Below are positions 1 to 8,491 of a stretch of DNA of 64,000 bases, piece after piece (the first letter of the stretch is position 1; each line of letters opens with the position of its first letter). The stretch is from NCBI RefSeq assembly GCF_006517175.1, contig NZ_CP041186.1, positions 1,577,001 through 1,641,000 on the forward strand, in the 5' to 3' direction. The stretch is from Persicimonas caeni. GTDB lineage: Bacteria > Myxococcota_A > Bradymonadia > Bradymonadales > Bradymonadaceae. The notes below the pieces were generated by a model. That model was not told the origin of the DNA. It saw nothing but the letters and a program-made list of their open reading frames with translations, and ran no database searches. Made by a program: the position numbers and the translations under genes.

Positions 1-1
1 T

Positions 2-1111
2 GACACGTCGACAGACACCGCCGAAGAAGGTCTGTCGGTCATGTCGATCCAGCCCACTAGCGGCGGGGTCTCGGGGGGTACGGCGGTGACGATCGCGGGC
101 ACGGGCTTTGTCGACGGGGCGAAGGTCTTCTTCGGCGACACTGAGGCGACCGACGTCACCTTCGTCTCGAAGTTCCAGCTCGACGCGACCTCGCCGGCGG
201 GCGCCATCGGATCGGTCGACGTCGTCGTCGAGAACCCCGACGGCGAGCAGGCGACGCTGACGGGCGGCTTCGAGTACGTCGACGATGCGCCGACGTTGTC
301 GGTGGGATGGTGCGTGCTGCAGTTCCCCGACTCGACCAGCGTCGAGGCGGGCAGTGAGACCGAGGAGATCTTCGGGCGCGTCTACGTCGAGGGATGCTCG
401 GAGGCCGACGCGCAATGCGCCGAGGTAACTGCGCAGGTGGGCTACGGTGTGGCAGGCGACGACCCCACGGTCGACGCGAACAAGTGGACGTGGACGATGG
501 CGTCCTACAACCCCGGGCACACGAGCGACGACAACGACGAGTACGGCGCCAAGCTCACGCCCGACACCGCGGGCGACTTCGTGTACGCCTACCGCTTCTC
601 GGTCGACGGCGGCACCAACTGGACCTACTGCGACCTCGACGACAGCACGAACGGCTTCAGCCTCGACCAGGCCGGCGAACTCACCGTCACCGAAGACACG
701 ACCGTGCCGACCGTCGACATCGGCTGGTGCCGCCTGCAGTGGCCCGAGTCGACCTCGACCACCGTGGGCGCGAACACCGAGATGATCTACGGCCGCGTCT
801 ACTCGGCCGGCTGCACCGACGGCAACGCCCACTGCGACGAGATCACCGCCCAGGTCGGCTACGGCCCCACCGACGGCGACCCCACCGCGGACGCCAGCGC
901 CTACACCTGGACCGACGCCAGCTACAACGCGGGCCACGAGTCCGACAACAACGACGAATACCAGGCCGCCCTGCAACCGACCGCCGAGGGGACGTACAGC
1001 TACGCGTATCGCTTCTCGGGCGACGGCGGCGCCACCTGGACCTACTGCGACTTCGACGACGCGGCGGGCTTCGTCGCGGGCAACATGGGCACGTTGACCG
1101 TCGATCCGTAA
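2..1111 (+). CDS. IPT/TIG-domain surface protein, C-terminal part (5' end outside window)
   Basis: The reading frame is open to the left edge, so the gene starts upstream of the window; about 369 residues are visible. Directly after the edge is an IPT/TIG immunoglobulin-like domain (pattern PTSGG..GGT.VTI.G.GF, then V.FG). Two copies of a roughly 125-residue repeat follow. Each begins with GWC.LQ.P.S and carries GRVY...GC, a central C, YN.GH.S and a closing TYC motif, so each repeat has conserved cysteine positions that could form disulfides, as expected of an exported protein. TIG domains are typical of cell-surface or secreted proteins. I do not recognise the cysteine repeat itself. The last 24 bases of the gene are part of a 118-bp tandem duplication that continues downstream. 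Confidence 0.75.
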   Translation, partial: DTSTDTAEEGLSVMSIQPTSGGVSGGTAVTIAGTGFVDGAKVFFGDTEATDVTFVSKFQLDATSPAGAIGSVDVVVENPDGEQATLTGGFEYVDDAPTLSVGWCVLQFPDSTSVEAGSETEEIFGRVYVEGCSEADAQCAEVTAQVGYGVAGDDPTVDANKWTWTMASYNPGHTSDDNDEYGAKLTPDTAGDFVYAYRFSVDGGTNWTYCDLDDSTNGFSLDQAGELTVTEDTTVPTVDIGWCRLQWPESTSTTVGANTEMIYGRVYSAGCTDGNAHCDEITAQVGYGPTDGDPTADASAYTWTDASYNAGHESDNNDEYQAALQPTAEGTYSYAYRFSGDGGATWTYCDFDDAAGFVAGNMGTLTVDP

Positions 1112-1122
1112 CCGCAAGAAAT

Positions 1123-1197
1123 CACCACGGGGAGCACCGAGGCACGGGGAAAAGCCCTAAAAAAGCCTCTCTCCGTGTCCCCGTGCTCCCCGTGGTG
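1123..1197. repeat. Dispersed 3'-end hairpin element, copy 1a
   Basis: Imperfect inverted repeat starting CACCACGGGGAGCACCGAGG and ending CCCCGTGCTCCCCGTGGTG, with an A-rich loop. It lies 11 bp after the stop codon of the TIG gene. Related elements lie at 1241, 2531, 14340, 20691 and 33105, always just after a gene. It may act as a transcription terminator or RNA-stability element. Confidence 0.85.
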
Positions 1198-1240
1198 AAA
1201 CCCTCGGCACGTTGACCGTCGATCCGTAACGGCAAGAAAT

Positions 1241-1316
1241 CACCACGGGGAGCACCGAGGCACGGGGAAAAGCCCTAAAAAAAGCCTCTCTCCGTGTCCC
1301 CGTGCTCCCCGTGGTG
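1241..1316. repeat. Dispersed 3'-end hairpin element, copy 1b
   Basis: Second copy created by the 118-bp tandem duplication. It ends 20 bp from the stop codon of the converging minus-strand gene, so it could serve both genes. Confidence 0.85.
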
Positions 1317-1336
1317 AATCTCTTCTGTTCCGCTAC

Positions 1337-1597
1337 TCACGTGCGGTTGCGCACCCGCTCGAAGCCGTCGCGGATGTCGCTCATCAGCAGGCGGATGTCT
1401 TCTTTCATCCGGTCGGCCTCCGACTGGCCCTGCTGGCGCAGCCCTTTCATCTTGGTTTCGAGCTCCTGGAAATTCTTCTCGACGTCTTCCCAAGCGTCGC
1501 GCGCTTCCATCTTGCCCAAGTTGAGCTTCACCTTGAGCTCGTCGCGCTTTTGCTTGAGCTTGTCGAATGTTTCTTGAAGATTGTTATTGTCCGCCAT
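1337..1597 (-). CDS. Small coiled-coil protein of unknown function
   Basis: An 86-residue, highly charged protein that is almost entirely predicted helix with heptad-like spacing (LKQKRDELKVKL..., VEKNFQELETKMKGL). It has no signal peptide or membrane segment, so it is probably a cytosolic oligomeric coiled coil. Two ATGs lie in frame (1603 and 1597). The GAGG ribosome-binding site sits only one base before the first and seven before the second, so the second is preferred. I do not recognise a family. The gene converges on the TIG gene across the duplicated hairpin element. Confidence 0.65.
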   Translation of the reverse strand: MADNNNLQETFDKLKQKRDELKVKLNLGKMEARDAWEDVEKNFQELETKMKGLRQQGQSEADRMKEDIRLLMSDIRDGFERVRNRT

Positions 1598-1791
1598 GGT
1601 CATACCTCGTTTGGTTTCATTCCCATTCGTTTCGAGTCCGAAACCAACGTTTACACACGCCGATGAACGTCAAGGACTGCGCCCTGTTCTTGCGCTTGGG
1701 TGGTGGAAACGTTAGGCAAGACGAGACGCCTTGCAGCCCTGAACCACGTTCAAAAGACCCTTTCCAAAACCACCCAAAACGGAAGTCTGTC

Positions 1792-2526
1792 ATGTCTGTA
1801 CTCATCCTGGGAGCAACTTCGCCGATCGCCCGCGCCGTGGCCGAGGAGTACGCCGCCGACGGCAAGTCGGTGGTGTTGGCGGCGCGTAACGCCGACGAGG
1901 CCGAGGCGATCGCCTCGGACATCGCCATCCGCTTCGAGGTCGACACCTTCGCGCGCAGCTTCGACGCGCTCGACATCGACGAGCACGACGCGTTCGTCGC
2001 GTCGGTCGAGGACGAAGCCGGTCCCATCGAGGTGGTGTTGGTGGCGTTCGGGGATATGGGTGACCAGGAGGCCAGCGAAGAGGACTTCGAGCGCGCCCGC
2101 CGCGTCATCGACGTCAACTACACCGGCGCCGCCTCGCTCAGCGAGGCTGTCGCCCGGCGCATGGTCGAGCGCGGCGCAGGCTCGATCATCGGCATCTCGT
2201 CGGTCGCCGGCGACCGCGGCCGCAAGTCGAACTACTTCTACGGCAGCGCCAAGGGCGCCTTCACCCTCTACCTGCAAGGCCTGCGCAACCGCCTGGCCGA
2301 CGACGGCGTCCACGTCATGACCGTCAAGCTCGGCTTCGTCGACACCCGCATGACCGTCGACCTCGAAACACCCATCCCCATCGCCAACCCCGCCAAAGTC
2401 GGCAAGGCCATCGCCCGCGCTCAAGGGCGCGGCGTGGACACCTTCTACTACCCGCACTTCTGGCGCGGCATCATGGGCATCATCAAGGCCATCCCCGAGT
2501 CGATCTTCAAGAAGTTGTCGCTCTAA
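1792..2526 (+). CDS. SDR-family NAD(P)-dependent oxidoreductase
   Basis: A 244-residue classical short-chain dehydrogenase. The N-terminal beta strand carries the nucleotide-binding signature in the variant form LGATSPIARA, followed by AAR at the expected cofactor-specificity strand. The catalytic Ser lies in ISSVAG and the Tyr/Lys pair in YGSAK. The C-terminus (FWRGIMGIIKAIPESIFKK) has the short hydrophobic/basic tail seen in SDRs of the DprE2/YbbO type, so a lipid or glycolipid substrate is possible; this is inference. The ATG at 1792 is preceded by GGAAG. It appears to be a single-gene transcript ended by a hairpin element five bases after the stop. Confidence 0.8.
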   Translation: MSVLILGATSPIARAVAEEYAADGKSVVLAARNADEAEAIASDIAIRFEVDTFARSFDALDIDEHDAFVASVEDEAGPIEVVLVAFGDMGDQEASEEDFERARRVIDVNYTGAASLSEAVARRMVERGAGSIIGISSVAGDRGRKSNYFYGSAKGAFTLYLQGLRNRLADDGVHVMTVKLGFVDTRMTVDLETPIPIANPAKVGKAIARAQGRGVDTFYYPHFWRGIMGIIKAIPESIFKKLSL

Positions 2527-2530
2527 GGTT

Positions 2531-2612
2531 CACCACGGGGGGCACCGAGACACGGGGAAACACAAAAATGCCTCTCTCTGTCTCTCCCCGTGTCCCCGTG
2601 CTCCCCGTGGTG
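2531..2612. repeat. Dispersed 3'-end hairpin element, copy 2
   Basis: Starts CACCACGGGGGGCACCGAGA and ends GTCCCCGTGCTCCCCGTGGTG-like, forming a long imperfect stem with a CAAAAATGCC loop. It occupies the 97-bp space between the convergent stop codons of the SDR gene and the radical SAM gene. Confidence 0.85.
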
Positions 2613-2623
2613 AAATCGCCTGT

Positions 2624-3745
2624 CTAAGCAGTCGCCCTGAAATCCCGCAAAAAGACCGGCTTGCGTTTGCGCCCCCAGGCGCCCGGCTTCGCCTCGAAGA
2701 CACCCGCGCACGGCGTGCTGCAGGTGTTGCAGCGTCCTTGTTCGTCCAAGTTCCAGCTCTTCAGCTCGTACCAGTCGCGTACGATCAGTGCTTCGCCGCA
2801 CTCGTGGCAGAAGGTCGTGTCGCCCTCTTCGTCGTGGACGTTGCCGGTGTAGGCGTAGCGCATGCCGTTTTGCATGGCGAGGCGGCGGGCGCGTTGCAGG
2901 GTCGAGGCGGGGGTGCGCGGCTTGTCGCGCATGCGGTAGTCGGGGTGGAAGGCCGAGAAGTGAATCGGAACGTCGGGGCCGAGGTGCTCGACGATCCAAG
3001 AGGTCATCTCGTCGAGTTCCTCGTCGGAGTCGTTCTCGCCGGGGATGAGCAGGTTGGTGAGCTCGAACCAGACGTCGGTCTCGTGGGCGAGGTATTCGAG
3101 GGTGTCGAGCACAGGGGCGAGGTCGCCGGCGGCGATCTTTTTGTAGAAGCGCTGGGTGAACGCCTTCAGGTCGATATTGGCGGCGTCCATATGCTCGAAG
3201 AACTCGCGCCGGGGAGCCTCCTCCATGTAGCCGGCGGTGACCGCCACCGTCTTGATGCCGCGCTCGCGGCACGCTTGGGCGACGTCGATAGCGTACTCCA
3301 TGAAGATGACCGGGTCGTTGTAGGTGAACGCGATGCTGCGCGCGCCCAGCTCCTCGGCGGCCCGGGCCAAGGTCTCGGGCGTGGCTTGGTCGGCCAGCGT
3401 CTGGACCTCGCGCGACTTGCTGATGTCCCAGTTCTGGCAGAACTTGCAGGCGAGGTTGCAGCCGGCGGTGCCGAAGGAGAGCACCGGCGTGCCCGGCAGG
3501 AAATGGTTGAGCGGCTTTTTCTCGATGGGATCGATGCAAAAGCCGCTCGAGCGGCCCCAGGTCGTCAGCACGATCTGGTCGTCCTGGCGCATGCGCACAA
3601 AGCACATGCCGCGCTGGCCCTCGTTGAGCTTGCAGGCGCGCGGACAGACGTCGCAGCGGATCTTGCCCGAGTCGAGCTCGGTCCAGTACTTCGTCGGTAC
3701 GGTAAATGCGTCGTGAGTCATGGGATCAATCGTCGTCGGGACCAT
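2624..3745 (-). CDS. amrS: AmmeMemoRadiSam system radical SAM enzyme
   Basis: A 373-residue radical SAM protein. The SAM [4Fe-4S]-binding CxxxCxxC motif is C96/C100/C103 in the string GCNLACKFCQNWDISK, typical of the AmrS/PflA-like family. The N-terminus carries a second cysteine cluster CDVCPRACKL...GMC (C31, C34, C38, C48), also normal for AmrS. Two more CxxC pairs near the C-terminus (CHECG and CNTCSTPC) suggest an extra metal site. It is transcribed divergently from a Memo-family gene 87 bp away, the classic partner. The third partner, AMMECR1, is not in this window. Two ATGs are possible (3745 and 3721), neither with a clear ribosome-binding site. The reaction of this system remains uncertain. 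Confidence 0.9.
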   Translation of the reverse strand: MVPTTIDPMTHDAFTVPTKYWTELDSGKIRCDVCPRACKLNEGQRGMCFVRMRQDDQIVLTTWGRSSGFCIDPIEKKPLNHFLPGTPVLSFGTAGCNLACKFCQNWDISKSREVQTLADQATPETLARAAEELGARSIAFTYNDPVIFMEYAIDVAQACRERGIKTVAVTAGYMEEAPRREFFEHMDAANIDLKAFTQRFYKKIAAGDLAPVLDTLEYLAHETDVWFELTNLLIPGENDSDEELDEMTSWIVEHLGPDVPIHFSAFHPDYRMRDKPRTPASTLQRARRLAMQNGMRYAYTGNVHDEEGDTTFCHECGEALIVRDWYELKSWNLDEQGRCNTCSTPCAGVFEAKPGAWGRKRKPVFLRDFRATA

Positions 3746-3832
3746 GCCAGAAGATACTGCTTCGATGTGGTTTGAACGTATGGCGCGGGGTGCTAATTTC
3801 TTGGCGGAGAGTTACTTGATCGGAGTACGACC

Positions 3833-4621
3833 ATGACCCGCACGCGCCCCACCGCCGTCGCCGGCCGCTTTTACCCGGCCGACCGAGCCGAACTCGAAGA
3901 GCAAGTCCGCGCCCATCTGTCGCGCGGCGACACCCAAAAGCCCGCGCCCCGCGCGGTGATCGCGCCGCACGCGGGCTACGTCTACTCGGGCGACGTCGCC
4001 GGGCGTGCCTTTGCGCCCATCGAAAGCGCCGCGGACACCATCCGGCGCGTCGTGCTCGTGGGGCCGTCGCACTACGTGGGCTTCGACGGGCTGGCCATCA
4101 GCAGCGCCGACGCCTTCGAGACTCCGCTCGGCGAGGTCCCCGTGGACACCGAGCTTCGCCGGCAACTCGTCGACGCCGGCTTAGCCCAGGTGCTCGACGA
4201 GCCCCACACCCGCGAGCATAGCCTCGAGACGCACCTGCCATTTTTGCAAGGCGTGCTCGGCTCGTTCGAGTTGCTCCCGGTCGCCGTCGGCCGCGCCACC
4301 GGCGCACAGGTCGCCGACTTGCTCGAAGAGGTGTGGGACGACGACGAGACGTTCATCTCGGTGAGCTCGGACCTTAGCCACTTCCACCCGTACGACGAAG
4401 CGCGCGACATCGACCGGCGCACCTGCCAGGCGATCGAAGAGCTTCGCCCCGACGACCTCTCCCACGGCGACGCGTGCGGCCGAATCGGCATTCAGGGCTT
4501 GCTCGAGGTCGCCAAACGCCGCGGGCTGCGCGTCGAGACACTCGACCTGCGCAACTCGGGCGACACCGCCGGCCCCAAAAATGAGGTCGTCGGCTACGGG
4601 GCGTGGGCGGTTTACGCATAG
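3833..4621 (+). CDS. amrB: AmmeMemoRadiSam system protein B (Memo family)
   Basis: A 262-residue Memo-like protein of full family length. The expected metal-site histidines are H46 (APHAGYVYSG), H80 (GPSHYVG) and H183 (DLSHFHPYDEA), with a conserved cysteine C215 in ACGRIGI. Memo proteins share the fold of extradiol dioxygenases; bacterial members pair with AmrS. A GGAG nine bases before the ATG supports the start. It is divergent from the radical SAM partner, with a shared 87-bp promoter region. Confidence 0.9.
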   Translation: MTRTRPTAVAGRFYPADRAELEEQVRAHLSRGDTQKPAPRAVIAPHAGYVYSGDVAGRAFAPIESAADTIRRVVLVGPSHYVGFDGLAISSADAFETPLGEVPVDTELRRQLVDAGLAQVLDEPHTREHSLETHLPFLQGVLGSFELLPVAVGRATGAQVADLLEEVWDDDETFISVSSDLSHFHPYDEARDIDRRTCQAIEELRPDDLSHGDACGRIGIQGLLEVAKRRGLRVETLDLRNSGDTAGPKNEVVGYGAWAVYA

Positions 4622-4910
4622 ACGCATCTAAGAAAAAATATCCCCCTCCAATCCCCCTCAGCACGTCTTCAGAGACAATGTCTTCCGATTGGGGGATAGT
4701 CACCAATGACAGACGGACTTATGGTTGTAAGTACACCACAACAATGCAACCTATCTCGCTACAAGCGATGAGAAGGTGGACTCTTCCGGGGGGAGGAGTC
4801 TATCTGCGGGTCCGCCCTGGCTATCCGAAATCCAAATCTGGGTAACTTGCGGGCGAGGCGTGTCTTGGTCGATACTGTCGGTGTCCGCGACAGTGCTTTT
4901 GGAGGCCGAG
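4622..4910. other. Intergenic region without recognised content
   Basis: The 289 bp hold short C-rich and G-rich runs (CCCCCTCCAATCCCCCTC near 4643, GGGGGGAGGAG near 4789) but no gene, tRNA or clear operator. A GGAGG at 4901 is the ribosome-binding site of the next gene. Confidence 0.5.
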
Positions 4911-5537
4911 ATGAACGTAACCGAGTTGGGAATGGGGCCCACCCTTGTGCTGCTTCACGGCGACGCGTCGCCCGAAAGGGTCGAGCCGTTGGCGCGCGCG
5001 TTGGCAGACGAGTTTCGCGTCTTGTTGCCCGATATTTCGGAGTATTGCGCCTCCGGCCCGCTCGACCCGGACGGTCGCCGACGCTGCCGTGAGGCGCTCG
5101 AGGAGATGATCGACCAGTGGACCGACGTCGCCCAGGTCTCCATCGTCGGCCACGCCGACGGCTGCTATCGCGCCTTCGACCTCGCCCTGGCCGGCCGCGT
5201 CTCCATCGGCGCCATCGTCGCGCTGGGGCCCTTCGACGCTCCCGACGAGGACGAAGCGGAGCGCTTCGAGCATTTCGTCGAGCAGCTCGGGCGCATCACC
5301 GCCCCGGTCTACCTTCGCACCGCGGGCGACGACCAGCCGACCGCGACCCTGCTGGCCCACCAACTCCAACGCTACCTGAGCAACGCCACCCTCGACGACG
5401 TCGACGCCGACGACCTGCTCGCCGGCGACGCCCTCGACGACACCGCCGAAGCCATCAGCGACTTCTTTTTGGGCGCGCGCCGCACCGACGTGCTCGAGCT
5501 CGCCGACGTGTTGGCGTACGAGGAAGAGTTGGATTAG
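4911..5537 (+). CDS. Alpha/beta-hydrolase-fold protein with degenerate catalytic site
   Basis: A 208-residue protein with alpha/beta hydrolase fold signatures: the oxyanion-side HG in TLVLLHGDAS and a nucleophile elbow at residues 80-84. The elbow reads GHADG where active hydrolases have GxSxG, so the expected serine is aspartate (D83). No His appears at the usual C-terminal catalytic position; that stretch is acidic (DDVDADDLLAGDALDD). It may be a non-catalytic binding protein or use an Asp nucleophile, but the missing His argues against ordinary hydrolase or dehalogenase chemistry. The ATG at 4911 follows GGAGG. Its stop codon overlaps that of the convergent amidase gene in the sequence TTAG. 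Confidence 0.65.
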   Translation: MNVTELGMGPTLVLLHGDASPERVEPLARALADEFRVLLPDISEYCASGPLDPDGRRRCREALEEMIDQWTDVAQVSIVGHADGCYRAFDLALAGRVSIGAIVALGPFDAPDEDEAERFEHFVEQLGRITAPVYLRTAGDDQPTATLLAHQLQRYLSNATLDDVDADDLLAGDALDDTAEAISDFFLGARRTDVLELADVLAYEEELD

Positions 5538-8302
5538 TCGCGTCGCGCGACGCCAAGCCCCAACCCGACCAACAAGAGCAACGCCACGCTCGCCGGCACG
5601 TCGCGCCCGCTCGACGTGCAGCCACACCCGTCGTTTGACTGGAAGTTGGCGCCGGTGATCGACCCGTCGGCACCGGCGTCGGCGCCTCCGGCGTCCGGCC
5701 CACCCGGGCCTACATCATCTCCACCCGCGTCGGCGCCGCCGGCGTCTTCACCGCCGCCTCCGAAGTCGGGGCATGCGCCCGCCGCGTTGCCCGCGTCGCC
5801 GAGCAGGCGCTCGGCGAGCGCGGCGATGAGCTCGCCGCGCTGCGTGCTGTCGGCGACCGTCTCGAGCGGAAAGCCCACCACGATCGTCTGGCCGTCGGCC
5901 GACTCGACCGCCGCCGCACCCGCCGAGTAGGCGAGCACGGCCTGGCCACCCGACTCGGGCTCGAGCACGTCGGGCCACTCCATGCACGCTGCGTCCGCGG
6001 AGCAGTCGCCGAAGGTGAGCGTGCCCAGGCCGAGCGCGCTGGCGTCGACCTCGGTGGTGTCGGCGTCGTCGCCAACAAAGCCGGCGCCCAACATCGTGCC
6101 GAAGAACTCCTGGTCGGCCGCGTCGCCCTTCTCGACCAAGTCCCAGCCGATCTCGGCGCCCGAGATGAGCACCTTCGTGCCGCGCTCGAGCAGCTCGGCG
6201 ACGACCTGTTGGTCGGCGAGCGCGAAGGTCTCGTCGCGAGTGCTCGTCTCGCCGACCGCCCAGATGACCAGGTCGTAGTCCTCGTCGGCGATGAGGCGTC
6301 CGGCGTCCTCGTCGGAGGTCATGTCGAAGCCCACCCCGCTCTTGGCGAGTTCGATGGCCGGGCCGTAGATGCGTGCGTAGGAGCGCGGGTTATTCGGGTC
6401 GGTCACCTGCTTGACCTCGCGGTCGACGCCGTCGACGTAGAGCACGCGCGCGCCGCCCTCGTGGGCGAGCTTGGCGCCCACGACCGTGCTGTCGAGGCTC
6501 TCACCGGCGTCGTTGACGGCGGTCACGCGCACGTACATCGCCTCGCAGCCGTCGAGCGGCAGGCTCAACGTGGTGTCGGTCGTCTCGATGGGCTCGGGGT
6601 CGAACAATAGACCGTCGGTCGAGGTGTAGACGCGATAGCTCGTCGCGTCCGAGTTCGGGTAGACCGAGTCGGCTTCGGGCTCCCAGCTCATCACGAGTTC
6701 GCCGTCGACCGCCTTGGCGTGCAAGGCGACCGGGGCGAGCGGCGGCACGAGCGCGTCGGCGCCCTTGAAGTGGCGGATCATCGCCACGTGCACCGCGCGG
6801 GCGGCGTCTTTGCGAAAGCCCATCTCGCGAATGAAGCGCGCGTCGTAGTCTTTGTCGTGGAAGGCGAGCTCGACGAGCGCGGCCGGAACGGTCAAGGGGT
6901 CGGCGACGCCGTGGGTGTACTTGTCCTCGTACCAGCCGTGACGGAAGGCCCGCAGCTCGCCGAAATTCGCGCCCTTTCGGCCGCGGTTGGTCCACTCGGA
7001 GTCCCACTTGGCGCGGATGCTCTTGACTATCTCGTCGTGGATGGCCGTGCCCCACTCGTCGGTGCCGGGCGGCAGCTCGTTTTCGACGAAGCCCGCCTCC
7101 CAGTTGGATTTGGAGACCCACATGTCCTTGTACCAGGTGTAGGTCGAGGTGCCCGTGCCGCCGCCGGCGTTGGTGTGCAGCGCGAAATAGGCGTCGACGC
7201 CGCGGTAGATGGCATAGAGGGGCCGCCCGGAGACGTCGCCCACCTTGAGCCAGTCGGGCGCGCCGACCCACTCGATGTAGGGGACGGAGGCTTCCTCCCA
7301 ACGCGGCCGACCCGACGGCGCGCCGTTGCCGCCGTGCACAAAGCCCTGGCCCGCGCCGATGCGCATGGCGTCGGCGATGACGACCTTCTCGGCGTCGCCG
7401 CCCTTGTTGGAGAGGCTGATCGCGTAGGTCTTGTTCGCCTCGAAGGGAAAGGTGCCCACGTAGTGCCACACGTCGTTAAGCGTGCGCGCGGCGTCGGCGC
7501 CCGGCGGGATATTCGGGTAGTCGGCGCGCTCCCAATCCTCGACCAAAAGCTCGGACTGGTTCAGCGTGCGCGTGGTCTGCCCGCCGACGTGCTCGACGGT
7601 GTACTCCGCGGCCTCGGTGCGGTTGTTGCTCGCCAGAAAATACGCGTAGACCGGATACTCGCCGTCTTCGGGCACCGAAAACTCCCAGCGCGCCTCGGCC
7701 GAGCCGTTCGGGTCGAGATAGGCGTAGCGGTACGTGCTGCCAAAGCCCTCGCTCGAGCCGGTGTCCCAGGTGCCCGACGCCTCGACGTAGCCTGTGCCCT
7801 CGTCGTTGTCGACGACGACCTCGGCCGTGCCGTAGTTGCGCTCACGCATCGTGACCGCCGTGCCGCCGGAGCGCTCGACCATGTCGATGAGAAAGTCGAT
7901 CATCGTCTGGTTGGTGTGGATATCCTCGCGCAGGCCCTCGGTGACGCCCCGCTGGAACGACCACGTGCTGCGGTCGCTGTACCACATGATGCCGTGGCCG
8001 CCGCTAAGGCCGATGCGAAGCCCCGACAACGCCCCGTCGCCGGGAACGGCGGTGTAGTGCGGCCGTTGGCGAAGCTTCTTGGCCCGATAGACCCGCTTGG
8101 CGCGCTCGAGCAACTCCGGCGACAAGTCCTCGCCGACGTGTCCGTGGGCGCTCAGGTTCGCCTCGGTCGACGTCGGCCGCGGGGGCAATCCCGGATCGGC
8201 GTCGGCGAATTGTGGGATGATCATCCCCAAAATGACGATCAACAAACAGATCCAGCAAGGCTTCACGCCGGTCTTCGGCGGGCATCCAAACGGTCCACAC
8301 AT
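5534..8302 (-). CDS. Exported N-acetylmuramoyl-L-alanine amidase-like protein with MYXO-CTERM-type tail
   Basis: A 922-residue exported protein. An N-terminal hydrophobic segment (about 17-33) resembles a signal peptide. An Amidase_3-type zinc amidase core is split: the first half carries GLSGGHG (H103) and E122/E126, the second carries FALHTN (H376) and LVELAF (E478). Between them (about 160-345) is a golvesin/Xly-type beta-sandwich insertion. A fibronectin type III domain (about 520-610) and a DJ-1/GATase-like domain (about 620-780) follow. A Gly/Asp/Ala-rich linker leads to CGCTSSGRD, a hydrophobic helix and ARRD: a MYXO-CTERM-like surface-sorting tail. The likely role is peptidoglycan cleavage at the cell surface, in growth or attack on other cells. 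The stop overlaps the convergent gene. Confidence 0.8.
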   Translation of the reverse strand: MCGPFGCPPKTGVKPCWICLLIVILGMIIPQFADADPGLPPRPTSTEANLSAHGHVGEDLSPELLERAKRVYRAKKLRQRPHYTAVPGDGALSGLRIGLSGGHGIMWYSDRSTWSFQRGVTEGLREDIHTNQTMIDFLIDMVERSGGTAVTMRERNYGTAEVVVDNDEGTGYVEASGTWDTGSSEGFGSTYRYAYLDPNGSAEARWEFSVPEDGEYPVYAYFLASNNRTEAAEYTVEHVGGQTTRTLNQSELLVEDWERADYPNIPPGADAARTLNDVWHYVGTFPFEANKTYAISLSNKGGDAEKVVIADAMRIGAGQGFVHGGNGAPSGRPRWEEASVPYIEWVGAPDWLKVGDVSGRPLYAIYRGVDAYFALHTNAGGGTGTSTYTWYKDMWVSKSNWEAGFVENELPPGTDEWGTAIHDEIVKSIRAKWDSEWTNRGRKGANFGELRAFRHGWYEDKYTHGVADPLTVPAALVELAFHDKDYDARFIREMGFRKDAARAVHVAMIRHFKGADALVPPLAPVALHAKAVDGELVMSWEPEADSVYPNSDATSYRVYTSTDGLLFDPEPIETTDTTLSLPLDGCEAMYVRVTAVNDAGESLDSTVVGAKLAHEGGARVLYVDGVDREVKQVTDPNNPRSYARIYGPAIELAKSGVGFDMTSDEDAGRLIADEDYDLVIWAVGETSTRDETFALADQQVVAELLERGTKVLISGAEIGWDLVEKGDAADQEFFGTMLGAGFVGDDADTTEVDASALGLGTLTFGDCSADAACMEWPDVLEPESGGQAVLAYSAGAAAVESADGQTIVVGFPLETVADSTQRGELIAALAERLLGDAGNAAGACPDFGGGGEDAGGADAGGDDVGPGGPDAGGADAGADGSITGANFQSNDGCGCTSSGRDVPASVALLLLVGLGLGVARRD

Positions 8303-8491
8303 GGCAAATTTCGTCGGCGTCGGGCAACACTGATTTGCGAGTCATTGACGCGTCGGAACGTAGCAGAATGGGCGATACGTGCCAAGAGTTGGCGTGCGCA
8401 CCACGCGCTCCCCGATCTTGAAACCTCCACCCACGCAACTACATCTCATGGCTGCGACAATGACCAACAATCAAGAATTGAGGAGTTACAG

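Larger units (their letters stand above)
1088..1318. repeat. 118-bp tandem duplication covering the gene end and a hairpin element
   Basis: The segment starting GGCACGTTGACCGTCGATCC at 1088 recurs at 1206, an offset of exactly 118 bases. Each copy holds the last codons and stop codon of the upstream gene plus one complete hairpin element (1123-1197 and 1241-1316). The copies are almost identical; the second has one extra A in the loop A-run. Near identity suggests a recent slip or unequal exchange. Confidence 0.9.

Noticed and set aside
4911..5537. Haloalkane dehalogenase, based on the Asp in the nucleophile elbow
   Set aside because: The essential C-terminal His and the halide-binding Trp/Asn pattern are not visible, and the protein is much shorter than dehalogenases.
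6719..8491. Extension of the DUF302 gene upstream through the amidase region
   Set aside because: The in-frame extension is antisense to the amidase, has no domain, and a strong AGGAG sits directly before the ATG at 8492.
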